This document shows positions 1-8,274 of a stretch of 64,000 bases of DNA, one piece after another; the stretch's first letter is position 1, and every line of letters starts with the position of its first letter. The stretch covers positions 1-64,000 of the forward strand of contig NZ_CP087132.1 of assembly GCF_020911885.1 (NCBI RefSeq). The letters are read 5' to 3'. This DNA comes from Flavobacterium acetivorans (GTDB lineage: Bacteria; Bacteroidota; Bacteroidia; Flavobacteriales; Flavobacteriaceae). The notes below the pieces were generated by a model. The model was not told the DNA's origin. It saw only the letters and a program-made list of their open reading frames with translations, and made no database searches. Made by a program: the position numbers and the translations under genes.

Positions 1-1428
1 ATGAACAAAACTGCTCAATCAGTATGGGAAAACTGTCTGTCTTTTATAAAGGACAACATTCAAGATCAAGCTTACAAAACTTGGTTTGAACCAATCAAAT
101 CAGTTGAACTTACCGATAACGCTTTGTACATTCAAGTTCCTAGTAAATTTTTCTACGAATGGCTAGAAGAACACTATGTAAAATTATTAAAAGTGGCACT
201 TACTAAAGAGCTTGGCAAAAATGCGAAGTTACTTTATAAAATCAAAATGGAAAACACTTATGGCAACAAACAACCTTTTACGGAACAATTGCCAAGTGCC
301 AACAGGGCTCCAATGAAACCCCAAAATGTTGATGCACCTTTTAAAAATCTAGATCCAGAATTAAAGAATCCTTTTGTAATTCCAGGAATCAGGAATTTAA
401 AAATTGAATCACAATTAAATGCCAACTATAGTTTTGACAATTTCCTTGAAGGAGATTCTAACCGTTTAGCGCGTTCAGCTGGTATGGCTGTAGCCAATAA
501 ACCGGGAGGAACATCATTCAACCCTTTATTGATTTTTGGAGGTGTAGGTTTGGGTAAAACACACTTAGCACACGCTATAGGTGTCGAAATAAAAGACAAA
601 TATCCTGAAAAAACAGTTTTATACATTTCAGCTGAAATTTTCACCCAACAATATATTGATTCGGTAAAGAAAAACAACCGAAATGATTTCATTCATTTCT
701 ACCAATTAATCGATGTTTTAATCATTGATGATGTGCAATTCCTTTCCGGAAAGTCTGGAACACAGGATGTATTTTTCCATATTTTCAACTATTTACATCA
801 AAACGGAAAACAGGTTATCTTGACTTCTGACAAGGCACCTGTTGATATGCAAGATATCGAGCAACGCTTATTGTCTCGTTTCAAATGGGGATTATCTGCT
901 GAATTGCATCAACCGGATTATGAAACCAGGATTTCAATCCTGAAAAACATCCTCTATCGTGATGGTGTAGAAATTCCAGAAGAAATCATAGAATATGTGG
1001 CCCGAAACATTAAATCAAATGTTCGTGAGCTAGAAGGTGCTATTATTTCGCTAATTGCCCAATCTTCTTTCAATAAAAAAGAAGTAACCATTGAGCTGGC
1101 AAAAAGTGTGGTTGAAAAGTTTGTTAAAAATGTCAAAAGAGAAATCTCTATCGATTACATTCAAAAAATCGTTTCGGATTATTTCCAATTAGATATAGAA
1201 ACCCTTCAATCAAAAACCAGAAAAAGACATGTAGTACAGGCAAGACAACTGGCGATGTTTTTTGCTAAAAAGTTTACAAAAGCTTCTTTGGCCAATATTG
1301 GTTCACAAATTGGAGATCGGGACCATGCTACGGTTTTGCACGCCTGTAAAACTGTTGACAACTTAGTGGCTACCGACAAGCAATTTAAAAAATTCGTTGA
1401 AGATATCCATAAAAAATTAACGCTATAA
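1..1428 (+). CDS. dnaA: Chromosomal replication initiator DnaA
   Basis: DnaA binds DnaA boxes at oriC, melts the origin and helps load the replicative helicase. The 475-residue protein has the family's usual length and order: an N-terminal helicase-interaction domain (about 1-85), a variable linker, an AAA+ ATPase core (about 140-350) with Walker A GGVGLGKTH at 180-188 and Walker B IIDDVQF, and a C-terminal helix-turn-helix carrying the DnaA signature RDHATVLHA near residue 440. The ATG is the first base of the window, which suggests the chromosome was opened at this gene; any upstream promoter or oriC is outside. The phosphatase gene follows 7 bp after the stop, so the two may share a transcript. 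Identification is firm. Confidence 0.98.
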   Translation: MNKTAQSVWENCLSFIKDNIQDQAYKTWFEPIKSVELTDNALYIQVPSKFFYEWLEEHYVKLLKVALTKELGKNAKLLYKIKMENTYGNKQPFTEQLPSANRAPMKPQNVDAPFKNLDPELKNPFVIPGIRNLKIESQLNANYSFDNFLEGDSNRLARSAGMAVANKPGGTSFNPLLIFGGVGLGKTHLAHAIGVEIKDKYPEKTVLYISAEIFTQQYIDSVKKNNRNDFIHFYQLIDVLIIDDVQFLSGKSGTQDVFFHIFNYLHQNGKQVILTSDKAPVDMQDIEQRLLSRFKWGLSAELHQPDYETRISILKNILYRDGVEIPEEIIEYVARNIKSNVRELEGAIISLIAQSSFNKKEVTIELAKSVVEKFVKNVKREISIDYIQKIVSDYFQLDIETLQSKTRKRHVVQARQLAMFFAKKFTKASLANIGSQIGDRDHATVLHACKTVDNLVATDKQFKKFVEDIHKKLTL

Positions 1429-1435
1429 GAGCATC

Positions 1436-1903
1436 ATGTCTGTAAAAATTCTAATGGTTTGTTTGGGAAACATCTGCCGATCGCCTTTGGCCGAAGGTAT
1501 ATTAGCCTCAAAACTTCCAAAAGACAAATTCAGAGTAGACTCAGCCGGAACAGGTTCCTGGCACATAAACCAGCCACCTGACACGCGTTCTATTGCTACA
1601 GCAAAAAAATACAACATTGATATTTCCAATCAAAAAGGAAAACATTTTCAAAAATCAGATTTTGAAATCTACGATTACATCTATGTTATGGATCAATCCA
1701 ATTACGACAATGTAATTGAATTATCAGAAACTCCTGAACAAAAATCTAAGGTAAAGATGATTCTGAATGAATTATTCCCTGATGAAAATGTAGATATTCC
1801 TGATCCTTATTTTGGATTACCAAATGGATTTGAAATTGTTTACAAAATGCTGGACGAGGTTTGTGATATTATAGCCGAAAAATTAATCACAAAACATCAA
1901 TAA
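1436..1903 (+). CDS. Low-molecular-weight protein-tyrosine phosphatase
   Basis: This cytoplasmic phosphatase hydrolyses phosphotyrosine (or related phosphoesters) through a cysteinyl-phosphate intermediate. The 155-residue protein begins with the family P-loop CLGNICRS (Cys9, Arg15), matching the C-x5-R-S signature. The C-terminal part carries the DP general-acid motif in the sequence DIPDPYFG. Length is typical of the family. It starts 7 bp after the dnaA stop, so co-transcription is likely, although a functional link to replication is not implied. Bacterial members often act on capsule/EPS tyrosine kinases, but no such kinase is present here, so the physiological substrate is unknown. Confidence 0.95.
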   Translation: MSVKILMVCLGNICRSPLAEGILASKLPKDKFRVDSAGTGSWHINQPPDTRSIATAKKYNIDISNQKGKHFQKSDFEIYDYIYVMDQSNYDNVIELSETPEQKSKVKMILNELFPDENVDIPDPYFGLPNGFEIVYKMLDEVCDIIAEKLITKHQ

Positions 1904-1999
1904 TTCTTATTTCCCATAAATACTGAATTTTAAATCAATCGTATTCAGCTTTCATCTCATCAGCCTTTACATCTTATAATTAGAACAAAATACATCCCA

Positions 2000-2722
2000 A
2001 TGAAACCAAACACTCTTCTAGGAAAACTCTATTTAATCCCCACTACTATGGGCGATTGTGACCCAATGGATGTTTTACCACAAACAGTAAAAAGAACCAT
2101 TGATTTCATTGATCATTATATTGTCGAAAACGACAAAACGGCACGTAAATCCATCAAAGAAGTTAGTCCCGAAAAAAAACAATCTGAATTAATCCTTTTC
2201 ACCTTAAATAAACGTACTGAAGTTAAAGAACATCTTGACTTTATCAAACCCTTACTGGAAGGTAAAAACATGGGACTAATGAGCGAAGCAGGCTGTCCAG
2301 GTGTCGCTGATCCTGGGGCAGTAATCGTAAAGCTAGCCCATGAAAAAGGCATTCAGGTTGTTCCATTAGTTGGTCCTTCTTCTATCCTACTGGCAATGAT
2401 GGCTTCTGGAATGAACGGACAGAGTTTTACTTTTCATGGTTATTTACCCATTGAAAAAGACGAAAAAAAAGCCAGTTTCAAAAGCTTAGAAAGAATATCT
2501 TTCGAAAAAAATCAATCCCAAATATTTATCGAAACTCCATATCGAAACAATAAATTACTGGAAGATTTACTACAGACTTTACATCCGGAAACGCATTTGT
2601 GCATTGCTACTGATATTACATTACCAACAGAATATATTAAAACCAAGAAAATTGCAGCTTGGAAAAAAGAGACTATCGATTTACACAAACGTCCTACTAT
2701 TTTTATTATTCATAAAATGTAA
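2000..2722 (+). CDS. SAM-dependent methyltransferase, RsmI/tetrapyrrole methylase family
   Basis: The 240-residue protein belongs to the tetrapyrrole (corrin/porphyrin) methylase fold group and is closest in layout to RsmI, which 2'-O-methylates C1402 of 16S rRNA. Visible family features are the N-terminal strand LYLIPTTMGD, the SEAGCPGVADPG loop near residue 95 (compare SDAGTPGISDPG in RsmI), and the VVPLVGPSSILLAMMASG segment that forms the SAM-binding region. It is shorter than E. coli RsmI (about 286 residues) and lacks much of the C-terminal extension, so it is a divergent branch common in Bacteroidota. Target assignment to rRNA is inference. It is separated from the phosphatase gene by 96 bp. 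Confidence 0.85.
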   Translation: MKPNTLLGKLYLIPTTMGDCDPMDVLPQTVKRTIDFIDHYIVENDKTARKSIKEVSPEKKQSELILFTLNKRTEVKEHLDFIKPLLEGKNMGLMSEAGCPGVADPGAVIVKLAHEKGIQVVPLVGPSSILLAMMASGMNGQSFTFHGYLPIEKDEKKASFKSLERISFEKNQSQIFIETPYRNNKLLEDLLQTLHPETHLCIATDITLPTEYIKTKKIAAWKKETIDLHKRPTIFIIHKM

Positions 2723-2915
2723 ACTTTAAAATTTTACAATTAGCTTTTATTCTATCCGGAAGATTACACTTTAACAAGAGTAATTCTCTGGATTTTTTTT
2801 GTTCAATTTAAAAAACAATAAAAAAACAACTGATTACCAATACATTATGCTTAAATTTATTCTCCCTTAATCTCCAAAAAATTATTCCTAATTAAATTTA
2901 AAACCAAATATAATT

Positions 2916-3407
2916 ATGAGAAACAAGATTTTTAAAGGAGGATTAGTCCTAATGATTATCACTTTGATGATTGCCTGCCAAAAGAAAGAGACTCCTATGG
3001 TCGCTGTTGACCTAGAAGGAGTAAAAACTGAAATTCAAGCACTCGAAGATGGCTTTGCCAAAGCTTTTAATGAAAAAAATGCTGATGGAATCATGTATTA
3101 TTCAGAAGATGCAATCAGTTATTCTAATGAAAAAATGCCTCTGATGGGCAAAAAAGCCATTCATGAATCCATAAAAGAAGAATTAAAGAATTTTCCTAAA
3201 GGAGCAAAAATAGCCTTTAAAACTAATGAAGTCCATGTCTCAAATGACGGAAATCAAGTCGTGGAAATTGGCGGATACCAAGTTATGGATTCAACTAACA
3301 CAAAAATGATGAGCGGAAATTTCATCAGTCTCTTTGAGAAAAAAGACGGCAAATACGTTTGCATTAGAGATATGGCCAATTCTGATATGCCTAAACCGGC
3401 TAAATAA
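2916..3407 (+). CDS. SnoaL/DUF4440-like lipoprotein
   Basis: This 163-residue protein has a lipoprotein signal peptide ending in a lipobox (LMIAC, Cys21), so it is probably anchored in the envelope. The mature part, starting with an amphipathic helix (IQALEDGFAKAFNEKNADGI) and followed by strands such as EVHVSNDGNQVVEIGGYQV and FISLFEKKDGKYVCIRDM, has the pattern of the NTF2-like SnoaL/DUF4440 fold. Such proteins can be small hydrolases or isomerases, or only bind ligands, so no reaction can be assigned. It lies in a 193 bp plus 117 bp setting on its own, with a clear hairpin terminator just after the stop, and is probably monocistronic. Confidence 0.75.
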   Translation: MRNKIFKGGLVLMIITLMIACQKKETPMVAVDLEGVKTEIQALEDGFAKAFNEKNADGIMYYSEDAISYSNEKMPLMGKKAIHESIKEELKNFPKGAKIAFKTNEVHVSNDGNQVVEIGGYQVMDSTNTKMMSGNFISLFEKKDGKYVCIRDMANSDMPKPAK

Positions 3408-3420
3408 ATCAAAAACAAAG

Positions 3421-3455
3421 ACTGAAGCGCTGAAATGAAACGCTTCAGTTTTTTA
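3421..3455 (+). terminator. Rho-independent terminator
   Basis: A perfect 9 bp stem, ACTGAAGCG (3421-3429) with CGCTTCAGT (3441-3449), is followed directly by a T run. It ends the transcript of the SnoaL-like lipoprotein gene. Confidence 0.85.
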
Positions 3456-3523
3456 TAAATCCTTATATAAAGATTTTATCAAACCGAAGCTTTTACTTAC
3501 TTTTAGATCAATTAAAAAAAAGT

Positions 3524-4651
3524 ATGTCAAAACTTCCCAATATTGGTACGAGTATTTTTACGCTAATGTCTAAAATGGCGGCTGAATACAGTGCGATAAA
3601 TCTTTCGCAAGGATTCCCAAATTTCCCGGTAGACGAACGCTTAACGGATATTGTCGCCAAACTAGCCAAAGAAAACGTGCATCAATATCTGCCAATGTCT
3701 GGTTACACGCCTTTATTGTCCAGAATAGCTGCTCTTGTCGAAAAATCCTATGCAAGAATTATTCAACCAGAAAGTGAAATATTGGTCACTGCAGGTGCTA
3801 CAGAAGGAATTTTTGCCAGCATTCAAGCATTGGTACAAATGAATGACGAAGTAATTATTCTAGATCCCAGTTATGATTGCTATGAAGCCCCCATTTTATT
3901 AAGTAATGCGATTCCCGTACGTGTAGCTTTAAATGATGATTATACCCCAAATTGGGAGAAGATTGAAAAAGCCTGTTCGCCAAAAACCAAAATGATTATC
4001 ATCAATAATCCGCATAATCCAACAGGGAAAATTTTGTCCGAATCGGATTTCGAAGCTTTAGAAAAATTGCTTCAAAAACATCCTGAAATCATTGTACTTT
4101 CGGATGAAGTCTACGAATACATCACTTTTGAGAAAAAACACATTTCGGCTCATACTCGCTCGCAACTTTTAAATCGTTGTGTAATGGTTTCCTCTTTCGG
4201 AAAAACATTTCACGTTACAGGCTGGAAAGTGGGCTATCTGGTAGCTCCTGAACATTTGATGAAAGAAATCAAAAAAGTACACCAATTTTTAGTTTTTAGC
4301 GTCAATAGTATTTCTCAAGTGGCAATTAGTAATTATTTAGACTTTGTTTCTGTTGAAGAAATTGGAAGTTTTTACCAGGAAAAACGAGATTATTTTAGAA
4401 AATTACTCCGAACAAGCCGATTTGAATTGATGCCTTCCGAAGGAACCTATTTTCAAGTAGCTTCTTACGCAGCCATTTCAAATGAAAATGATGTGGATTT
4501 TTGCAAAAGGCTGATTATAGAACATGGAGTTGCCGCCATACCAATTTCTACTTTTTATGCTGATGGAAAAGATTTGCATTTAATTCGTTTTTGCTTTGCT
4601 AAAGACGATGAAACATTGGAGCAAGCCGCAAAAAAATTATGCGCCATTTAA
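3524..4651 (+). CDS. PLP-dependent aminotransferase class I/II (methionine aminotransferase-like)
   Basis: A fold-type I aminotransferase of 375 residues. It shows the NNPHNPTG motif at 161-168, the SDEVYEYI segment near 193, and the Schiff-base lysine in SSFGKTFHVTGWKVGY (Lys227). The region around the active site and the short N-terminus resemble the YbdL/kynurenine-aminotransferase subgroup, whose bacterial members prefer methionine and aromatic amino acids with 2-oxo acids. In Bacteroidota this is usually annotated methionine aminotransferase, possibly closing the methionine salvage pathway; that specificity is inference. The next gene, an SDR, starts 79 bp downstream on the same strand. 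Confidence 0.9.
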   Translation: MSKLPNIGTSIFTLMSKMAAEYSAINLSQGFPNFPVDERLTDIVAKLAKENVHQYLPMSGYTPLLSRIAALVEKSYARIIQPESEILVTAGATEGIFASIQALVQMNDEVIILDPSYDCYEAPILLSNAIPVRVALNDDYTPNWEKIEKACSPKTKMIIINNPHNPTGKILSESDFEALEKLLQKHPEIIVLSDEVYEYITFEKKHISAHTRSQLLNRCVMVSSFGKTFHVTGWKVGYLVAPEHLMKEIKKVHQFLVFSVNSISQVAISNYLDFVSVEEIGSFYQEKRDYFRKLLRTSRFELMPSEGTYFQVASYAAISNENDVDFCKRLIIEHGVAAIPISTFYADGKDLHLIRFCFAKDDETLEQAAKKLCAI

Positions 4652-4730
4652 CAAAGCTGTTTTCGCTTTTTTATTATGCGTGCATATTATTTAATTTCGT
4701 TATATTTACAATCCAAAAAAATAATATACT

Positions 4731-5612
4731 ATGAGTTATACCGATAAAATGCTACGCGATGACGCCCTAAAAGGAAAAGTAATTGTGGTTACTGGAGGCG
4801 GAAGCGGCTTAGGAAAAGCAATGACCAAATACTTCTTAGAATTAGGTGCCAAAGTCGCCATTACATCACGAGATTTAGAAAAATTAAAAAATACGGCAAC
4901 AGAATTAGAAGCCGAAACTGGAGGCAGTTGTTTACCGCTTCAATGCGATGTTCGTCATTATGAAGAAGTAGAAAACATGCTGCAAGCAGTACTGAAAACC
5001 TTTGGAAAAGTAGATGTTTTATTGAACAATGCCGCTGGAAATTTCATTTCACCAACCGAAAGACTATCAGCCAATGCCTTCGATACCGTAATTGATATTG
5101 TCCTTAAAGGATCCAAAAACTGTACATTGGCCTTTGGAAAACATTGGATTGACACCAAACAAACCTCGGCCACAGTTTTGAATATTGTAACTACTTATGC
5201 TTGGACTGGATCCGCTTATGTTGTGCCAAGCGCCACTGCCAAAGCCGGAGTTCTTGCCATGACCCGAAGTCTTGCCGTAGAATGGGCAAAATACGGCATC
5301 CGTACTAATGCCATTGCCCCAGGGCCATTTCCTACCAAAGGTGCTTGGGACAGATTATTGCCGGGAGATTTGGCCGAGAAATTTGATATGTCCAAAAAAG
5401 TACCATTAAAGCGTGTGGGAGATCATCAGGAATTAGCTAATTTAGCGGCTTATTTGGTATCTGATTTTTCTGCTTATGTAAATGGTGAAGTGGTGGTTAT
5501 TGATGGTGGTGAATGGCTCAAAGGTGCAGGACAATTCAATTTATTGGAAGCCATTCCAGAAGAACTTTGGGATCAACTGGAAATGATGATAAAAGCGAAA
5601 AAGAATAAATAA
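4731..5612 (+). CDS. SDR oxidoreductase, probable 2,4-dienoyl-CoA reductase
   Basis: A 293-residue short-chain dehydrogenase with the NAD(P)-binding TGGGSGLG motif (21-28) and NNAAGN (99-104). It lacks the classical YxxxK dyad: the residue four before the catalytic lysine is Ser. Instead it has Tyr156, Ser167 and Lys171, the same spacing as Tyr199, Ser210 and Lys214 of human mitochondrial 2,4-dienoyl-CoA reductase. The likely job is NADPH-dependent reduction of 2,4-dienoyl-CoA during beta-oxidation of unsaturated fatty acids. The C-terminus (about residues 255-293) is helical. It ends in a strong terminator. Family assignment is firm, the specific reaction moderately so. Confidence 0.88.
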   Translation: MSYTDKMLRDDALKGKVIVVTGGGSGLGKAMTKYFLELGAKVAITSRDLEKLKNTATELEAETGGSCLPLQCDVRHYEEVENMLQAVLKTFGKVDVLLNNAAGNFISPTERLSANAFDTVIDIVLKGSKNCTLAFGKHWIDTKQTSATVLNIVTTYAWTGSAYVVPSATAKAGVLAMTRSLAVEWAKYGIRTNAIAPGPFPTKGAWDRLLPGDLAEKFDMSKKVPLKRVGDHQELANLAAYLVSDFSAYVNGEVVVIDGGEWLKGAGQFNLLEAIPEELWDQLEMMIKAKKNK

Positions 5613-5636
5613 TTAAGATCTGAATTCTTTTTTTAA

Positions 5637-5669
5637 AAGAGGGAGCCTGAAAAGGACTTCCTCTTTTTT
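5637..5669 (+). terminator. Rho-independent terminator
   Basis: AAGAGGGAG (5637-5645) pairs with CTTCCTCTT (5657-5665) with one G-T wobble, followed by a T run. It ends the SDR transcript. Confidence 0.8.
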
Positions 5670-5758
5670 GTATCATAAGACTAGATGAGCAGCTTTCTTG
5701 GGCTGATAATTAAGTCAAATATTTTACAGAAAACAAAATTCACTCCCAATTAAATTCC

Positions 5759-5766
5759 TATTTTTG
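5759..5766 (+). promoter_or_regulatory. Candidate Bacteroidota -7 promoter element for udk
   Basis: TATTTTTG matches the -7 consensus TAnnTTTG and lies 26 bp before the udk ATG. No good TTTG is seen at the expected distance upstream, so this is only a half-site match. Confidence 0.45.
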
Positions 5767-5792
5767 CCCTAACAATTATAACACAATAGTAT

Positions 5793-6401
5793 ATGCTCAT
5801 CATAGGGATTGCAGGCGGAACGGGAAGCGGAAAAACAACCGTAGTTCATCAGATTATGAATGAATTACCGGAAGCGGAAGTTGGTATTATTTCACAAGAT
5901 TCCTACTATAAAGAAAACCACGGCCTATCATTTGACGAAAGAGCCCTAATCAATTTTGATCATCCGCGCGCGATTGATTTCGAGTTGTTAGTCGAACATT
6001 TGAAGGAATTAAAGGCCGAAAGAAACATAAACCAACCCGTTTATTCTTTTGTGACTCACAATAGAACAGATGACACTATTTTTACGCACCCTAGAAAAGT
6101 GATGATTGTTGAAGGTATTTTGATTTTGGCTAATGCTGAACTGAGAGAGCTTTTTGACATCAAAGTCTACGTGCATGCAGATTCTGACGAAAGATTAATT
6201 CGCCGTTTGAAACGGGACATTGCTGAACGCGGTCGTGATATGGAAGAGGTTTTAAACCGTTATCAAACCACATTGAAACCAATGCATGAGCAATTTATAG
6301 AGCCTACAAAAGCATTTGCCGACATCATCATCCCGAATGATAAATACAATACCGTTGCAATCGATATTGTTCGTGCGGTAATAAATCAAAAAATTCTATA
6401 A
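5793..6401 (+). CDS. udk: Uridine kinase
   Basis: Uridine kinase phosphorylates uridine and cytidine to UMP and CMP using ATP or GTP in pyrimidine salvage. The 202-residue protein starts almost directly with the P-loop GGTGSGKTT (8-16). It then shows the substrate-binding SQDSYYK, the NFDHPRAIDFELL segment, a Walker-B-like VEGILIL strand and the Arg-rich lid RLIRRLKRDIAERGRD, all characteristic of Udk. Length fits the family. The FtsB-like gene follows 105 bp later on the same strand. Confidence 0.95.
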   Translation: MLIIGIAGGTGSGKTTVVHQIMNELPEAEVGIISQDSYYKENHGLSFDERALINFDHPRAIDFELLVEHLKELKAERNINQPVYSFVTHNRTDDTIFTHPRKVMIVEGILILANAELRELFDIKVYVHADSDERLIRRLKRDIAERGRDMEEVLNRYQTTLKPMHEQFIEPTKAFADIIIPNDKYNTVAIDIVRAVINQKIL

Positions 6402-6506
6402 TTTATTGTAATTTTATAAAATTCCAATATTTAGGAGACTTCCCCAATTTCTTCTTTATTCACTAGAACTGATTGCTGGAATATCTGGGGCAAAAAAACA
6501 AAATTT

Positions 6507-6830
6507 ATGAAAAATCCTTACAAAGACAAACCTTGGTTTAAATTCATGAGTAATAAATACATATGGGTTTTACTGTTTTTTACGACTTGGATGCTTTTTT
6601 TGGATAACTATTCCTATTTTGACCATCGTATTTTAGATAATCAAATAAATGAACTTGAAGACAATAAAGAATATTATCAACAAGAAATAAAGAAGGACGA
6701 AGAGCAAATTAAACAGCTCAAAAATCCGGAACAAATAGAGAAATATGCCCGCGAAAAGTACTATATGAAAAAAGACAGTGAAGACATTTACATCATAGAA
6801 TTTGAAGGTGACAGCATCGTAAAAAAATAA
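6507..6830 (+). CDS. FtsB/DivIC-like septum formation initiator
   Basis: A 107-residue bitopic membrane protein. It has a short cytoplasmic N-terminus, one transmembrane helix (about 19-37, YIWVLLFFTTWMLFL), a coiled coil (about 45-72) and the conserved C-terminal block NPEQIEKYAREKYYMKK typical of the DivIC/FtsB family. These proteins form the FtsBLQ-type subcomplex that activates septal peptidoglycan synthesis at the divisome. The gene lies 29 bp before mutA, so it may be read through into the mutase genes without a functional relation. Confidence 0.88.
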   Translation: MKNPYKDKPWFKFMSNKYIWVLLFFTTWMLFLDNYSYFDHRILDNQINELEDNKEYYQQEIKKDEEQIKQLKNPEQIEKYAREKYYMKKDSEDIYIIEFEGDSIVKK

Positions 6831-6859
6831 AATCTGGAATTATTAAAATCAGAATCAAA

Positions 6860-8224
6860 ATGAACAGTAATTTATTCGAAGATTTCGATCCCGTTTCTTC
6901 CAAACAATGGAAACAAAAAATCCAGTTTGAGCTCAAAGGTGCGGATTATAATGAAACCTTAATCTGGAATTCTCCAGAGGACATTAAGGTTAAACCTTTT
7001 TATCATAAAGACGAATTTACAAAATCGATTCCGGTTGCCACAAAAGCCACAGACTTTAAAATTTGCCAAAATATTTTTGTTTTTGATATTGATAAATCAG
7101 TAGAAAGAGCTTTGGACACTCTAAATAGAGGTGCCGAAAGTCTTCGTTTTACTATTGAGGACGAAAACATAGACATCGCAGCACTTCTTGAAAAACTTCC
7201 TTTAAAAACGGTACCTGTTTACTTCAATTTCAACTTTTTCTCAATCGATTTCGTTCAAAAAATTGACGCTATTGCAAGGCAAAAGGAAATAAAAATATTC
7301 TACAATATAGATCCCATTGGGCAATTGGCCCGCGAAGGCAACTGGTTTGTTACAAGCGAAAAAAACAATTTCGATTCACTAAACACACTTTGTACCGCGA
7401 TTCCTAACAGCTCGATTATTAGTGTTGATTCTAGTTTGTATCAAAATGCCGGCGCAAACATGGTGCAACAAATAGCCTATAGCATGGCGCATGTCAATGA
7501 ATATTTTAACAGAATTCCAATTATCAACCAGCCAATTGTTTTTGAAATTGCAGTAGGGACAAATTATTTTTTTGAAATTGCAAAACTGCGCGCGTTCCGA
7601 TTATTATTCAATTTAATTGCCAAAGAATACAACCACAATCTAGATTGTCATCTTTTAGTTTCTCCAAGCAAACGCAACAAAACATTATACGATTACAATG
7701 TAAATATGCTCCGTACCACTACCGAGTGCATGTCGGCAATATTAGGCGGAGCAGATGCAGTTGTCAATTTACCTTATGATTCTTTGTACCATAAAGACAA
7801 TGAATTTGGAGATCGAATAGCCAGAAATCAATTATTGGTACTTAAAAACGAAAGTTATTTTGACAAAGTAAACAATCCCGCAGACGGAAGTTATTATATT
7901 GAAACATTGACCAAACAATTAGCCGAAAAAGCATTGGCCTTATTCAAAGATATTGAAGCAAGCGGTGGATTTTTGAAACAATTGAACGAAGGAATTATTA
8001 AAAGAAAAATCCAAGAAAACGCTGATAAAGAGCAGGAACTTTTTGATTCCGGGAAAGAAGTGCTATTGGGAACCAATAAATACCCCAACAAAGACGACAG
8101 AATGAAACACAATCTGGAACTCTTTCCTTTTGTAAAAATCAAACCCCGAAAAACATTGATTAATCCGATAATTGAAAAACGATTGGCGGAGAAAAAAGAA
8201 CAAGAACGTCTGGATTTAGAATAA
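6860..8224 (+). CDS. mutA: Methylmalonyl-CoA mutase small subunit
   Basis: This is the non-catalytic beta subunit of the adenosylcobalamin-dependent methylmalonyl-CoA mutase, which interconverts succinyl-CoA and (R)-methylmalonyl-CoA. The 454 residues match the TIM-barrel half of the mutase fold (for example [12 protein letters not shown] and [13 protein letters not shown], which parallel [13 protein letters not shown] and [13 protein letters not shown] in the large subunit). The C-terminal B12-binding domain is absent. Well-studied actinobacterial small subunits are over 600 residues with a degenerate B12 domain, so this is a compact version. It lies about 50 bp upstream of mutB, and the two should be co-transcribed and form a heterodimer. 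Confidence 0.9.
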   Translation: MNSNLFEDFDPVSSKQWKQKIQFELKGADYNETLIWNSPEDIKVKPFYHKDEFTKSIPVATKATDFKICQNIFVFDIDKSVERALDTLNRGAESLRFTIEDENIDIAALLEKLPLKTVPVYFNFNFFSIDFVQKIDAIARQKEIKIFYNIDPIGQLAREGNWFVTSEKNNFDSLNTLCTAIPNSSIISVDSSLYQNAGANMVQQIAYSMAHVNEYFNRIPIINQPIVFEIAVGTNYFFEIAKLRAFRLLFNLIAKEYNHNLDCHLLVSPSKRNKTLYDYNVNMLRTTTECMSAILGGADAVVNLPYDSLYHKDNEFGDRIARNQLLVLKNESYFDKVNNPADGSYYIETLTKQLAEKALALFKDIEASGGFLKQLNEGIIKRKIQENADKEQELFDSGKEVLLGTNKYPNKDDRMKHNLELFPFVKIKPRKTLINPIIEKRLAEKKEQERLDLE

Positions 8225-8274
8225 TTTCAAATCATTACAATCAGATAATTAAACCGCTTAAATTAGTGTCAAAA

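Noticed and set aside
6831..6859. Cobalamin riboswitch before mutAB
   Set aside because: Only 29 bp separate the upstream gene from mutA, too short for a riboswitch.
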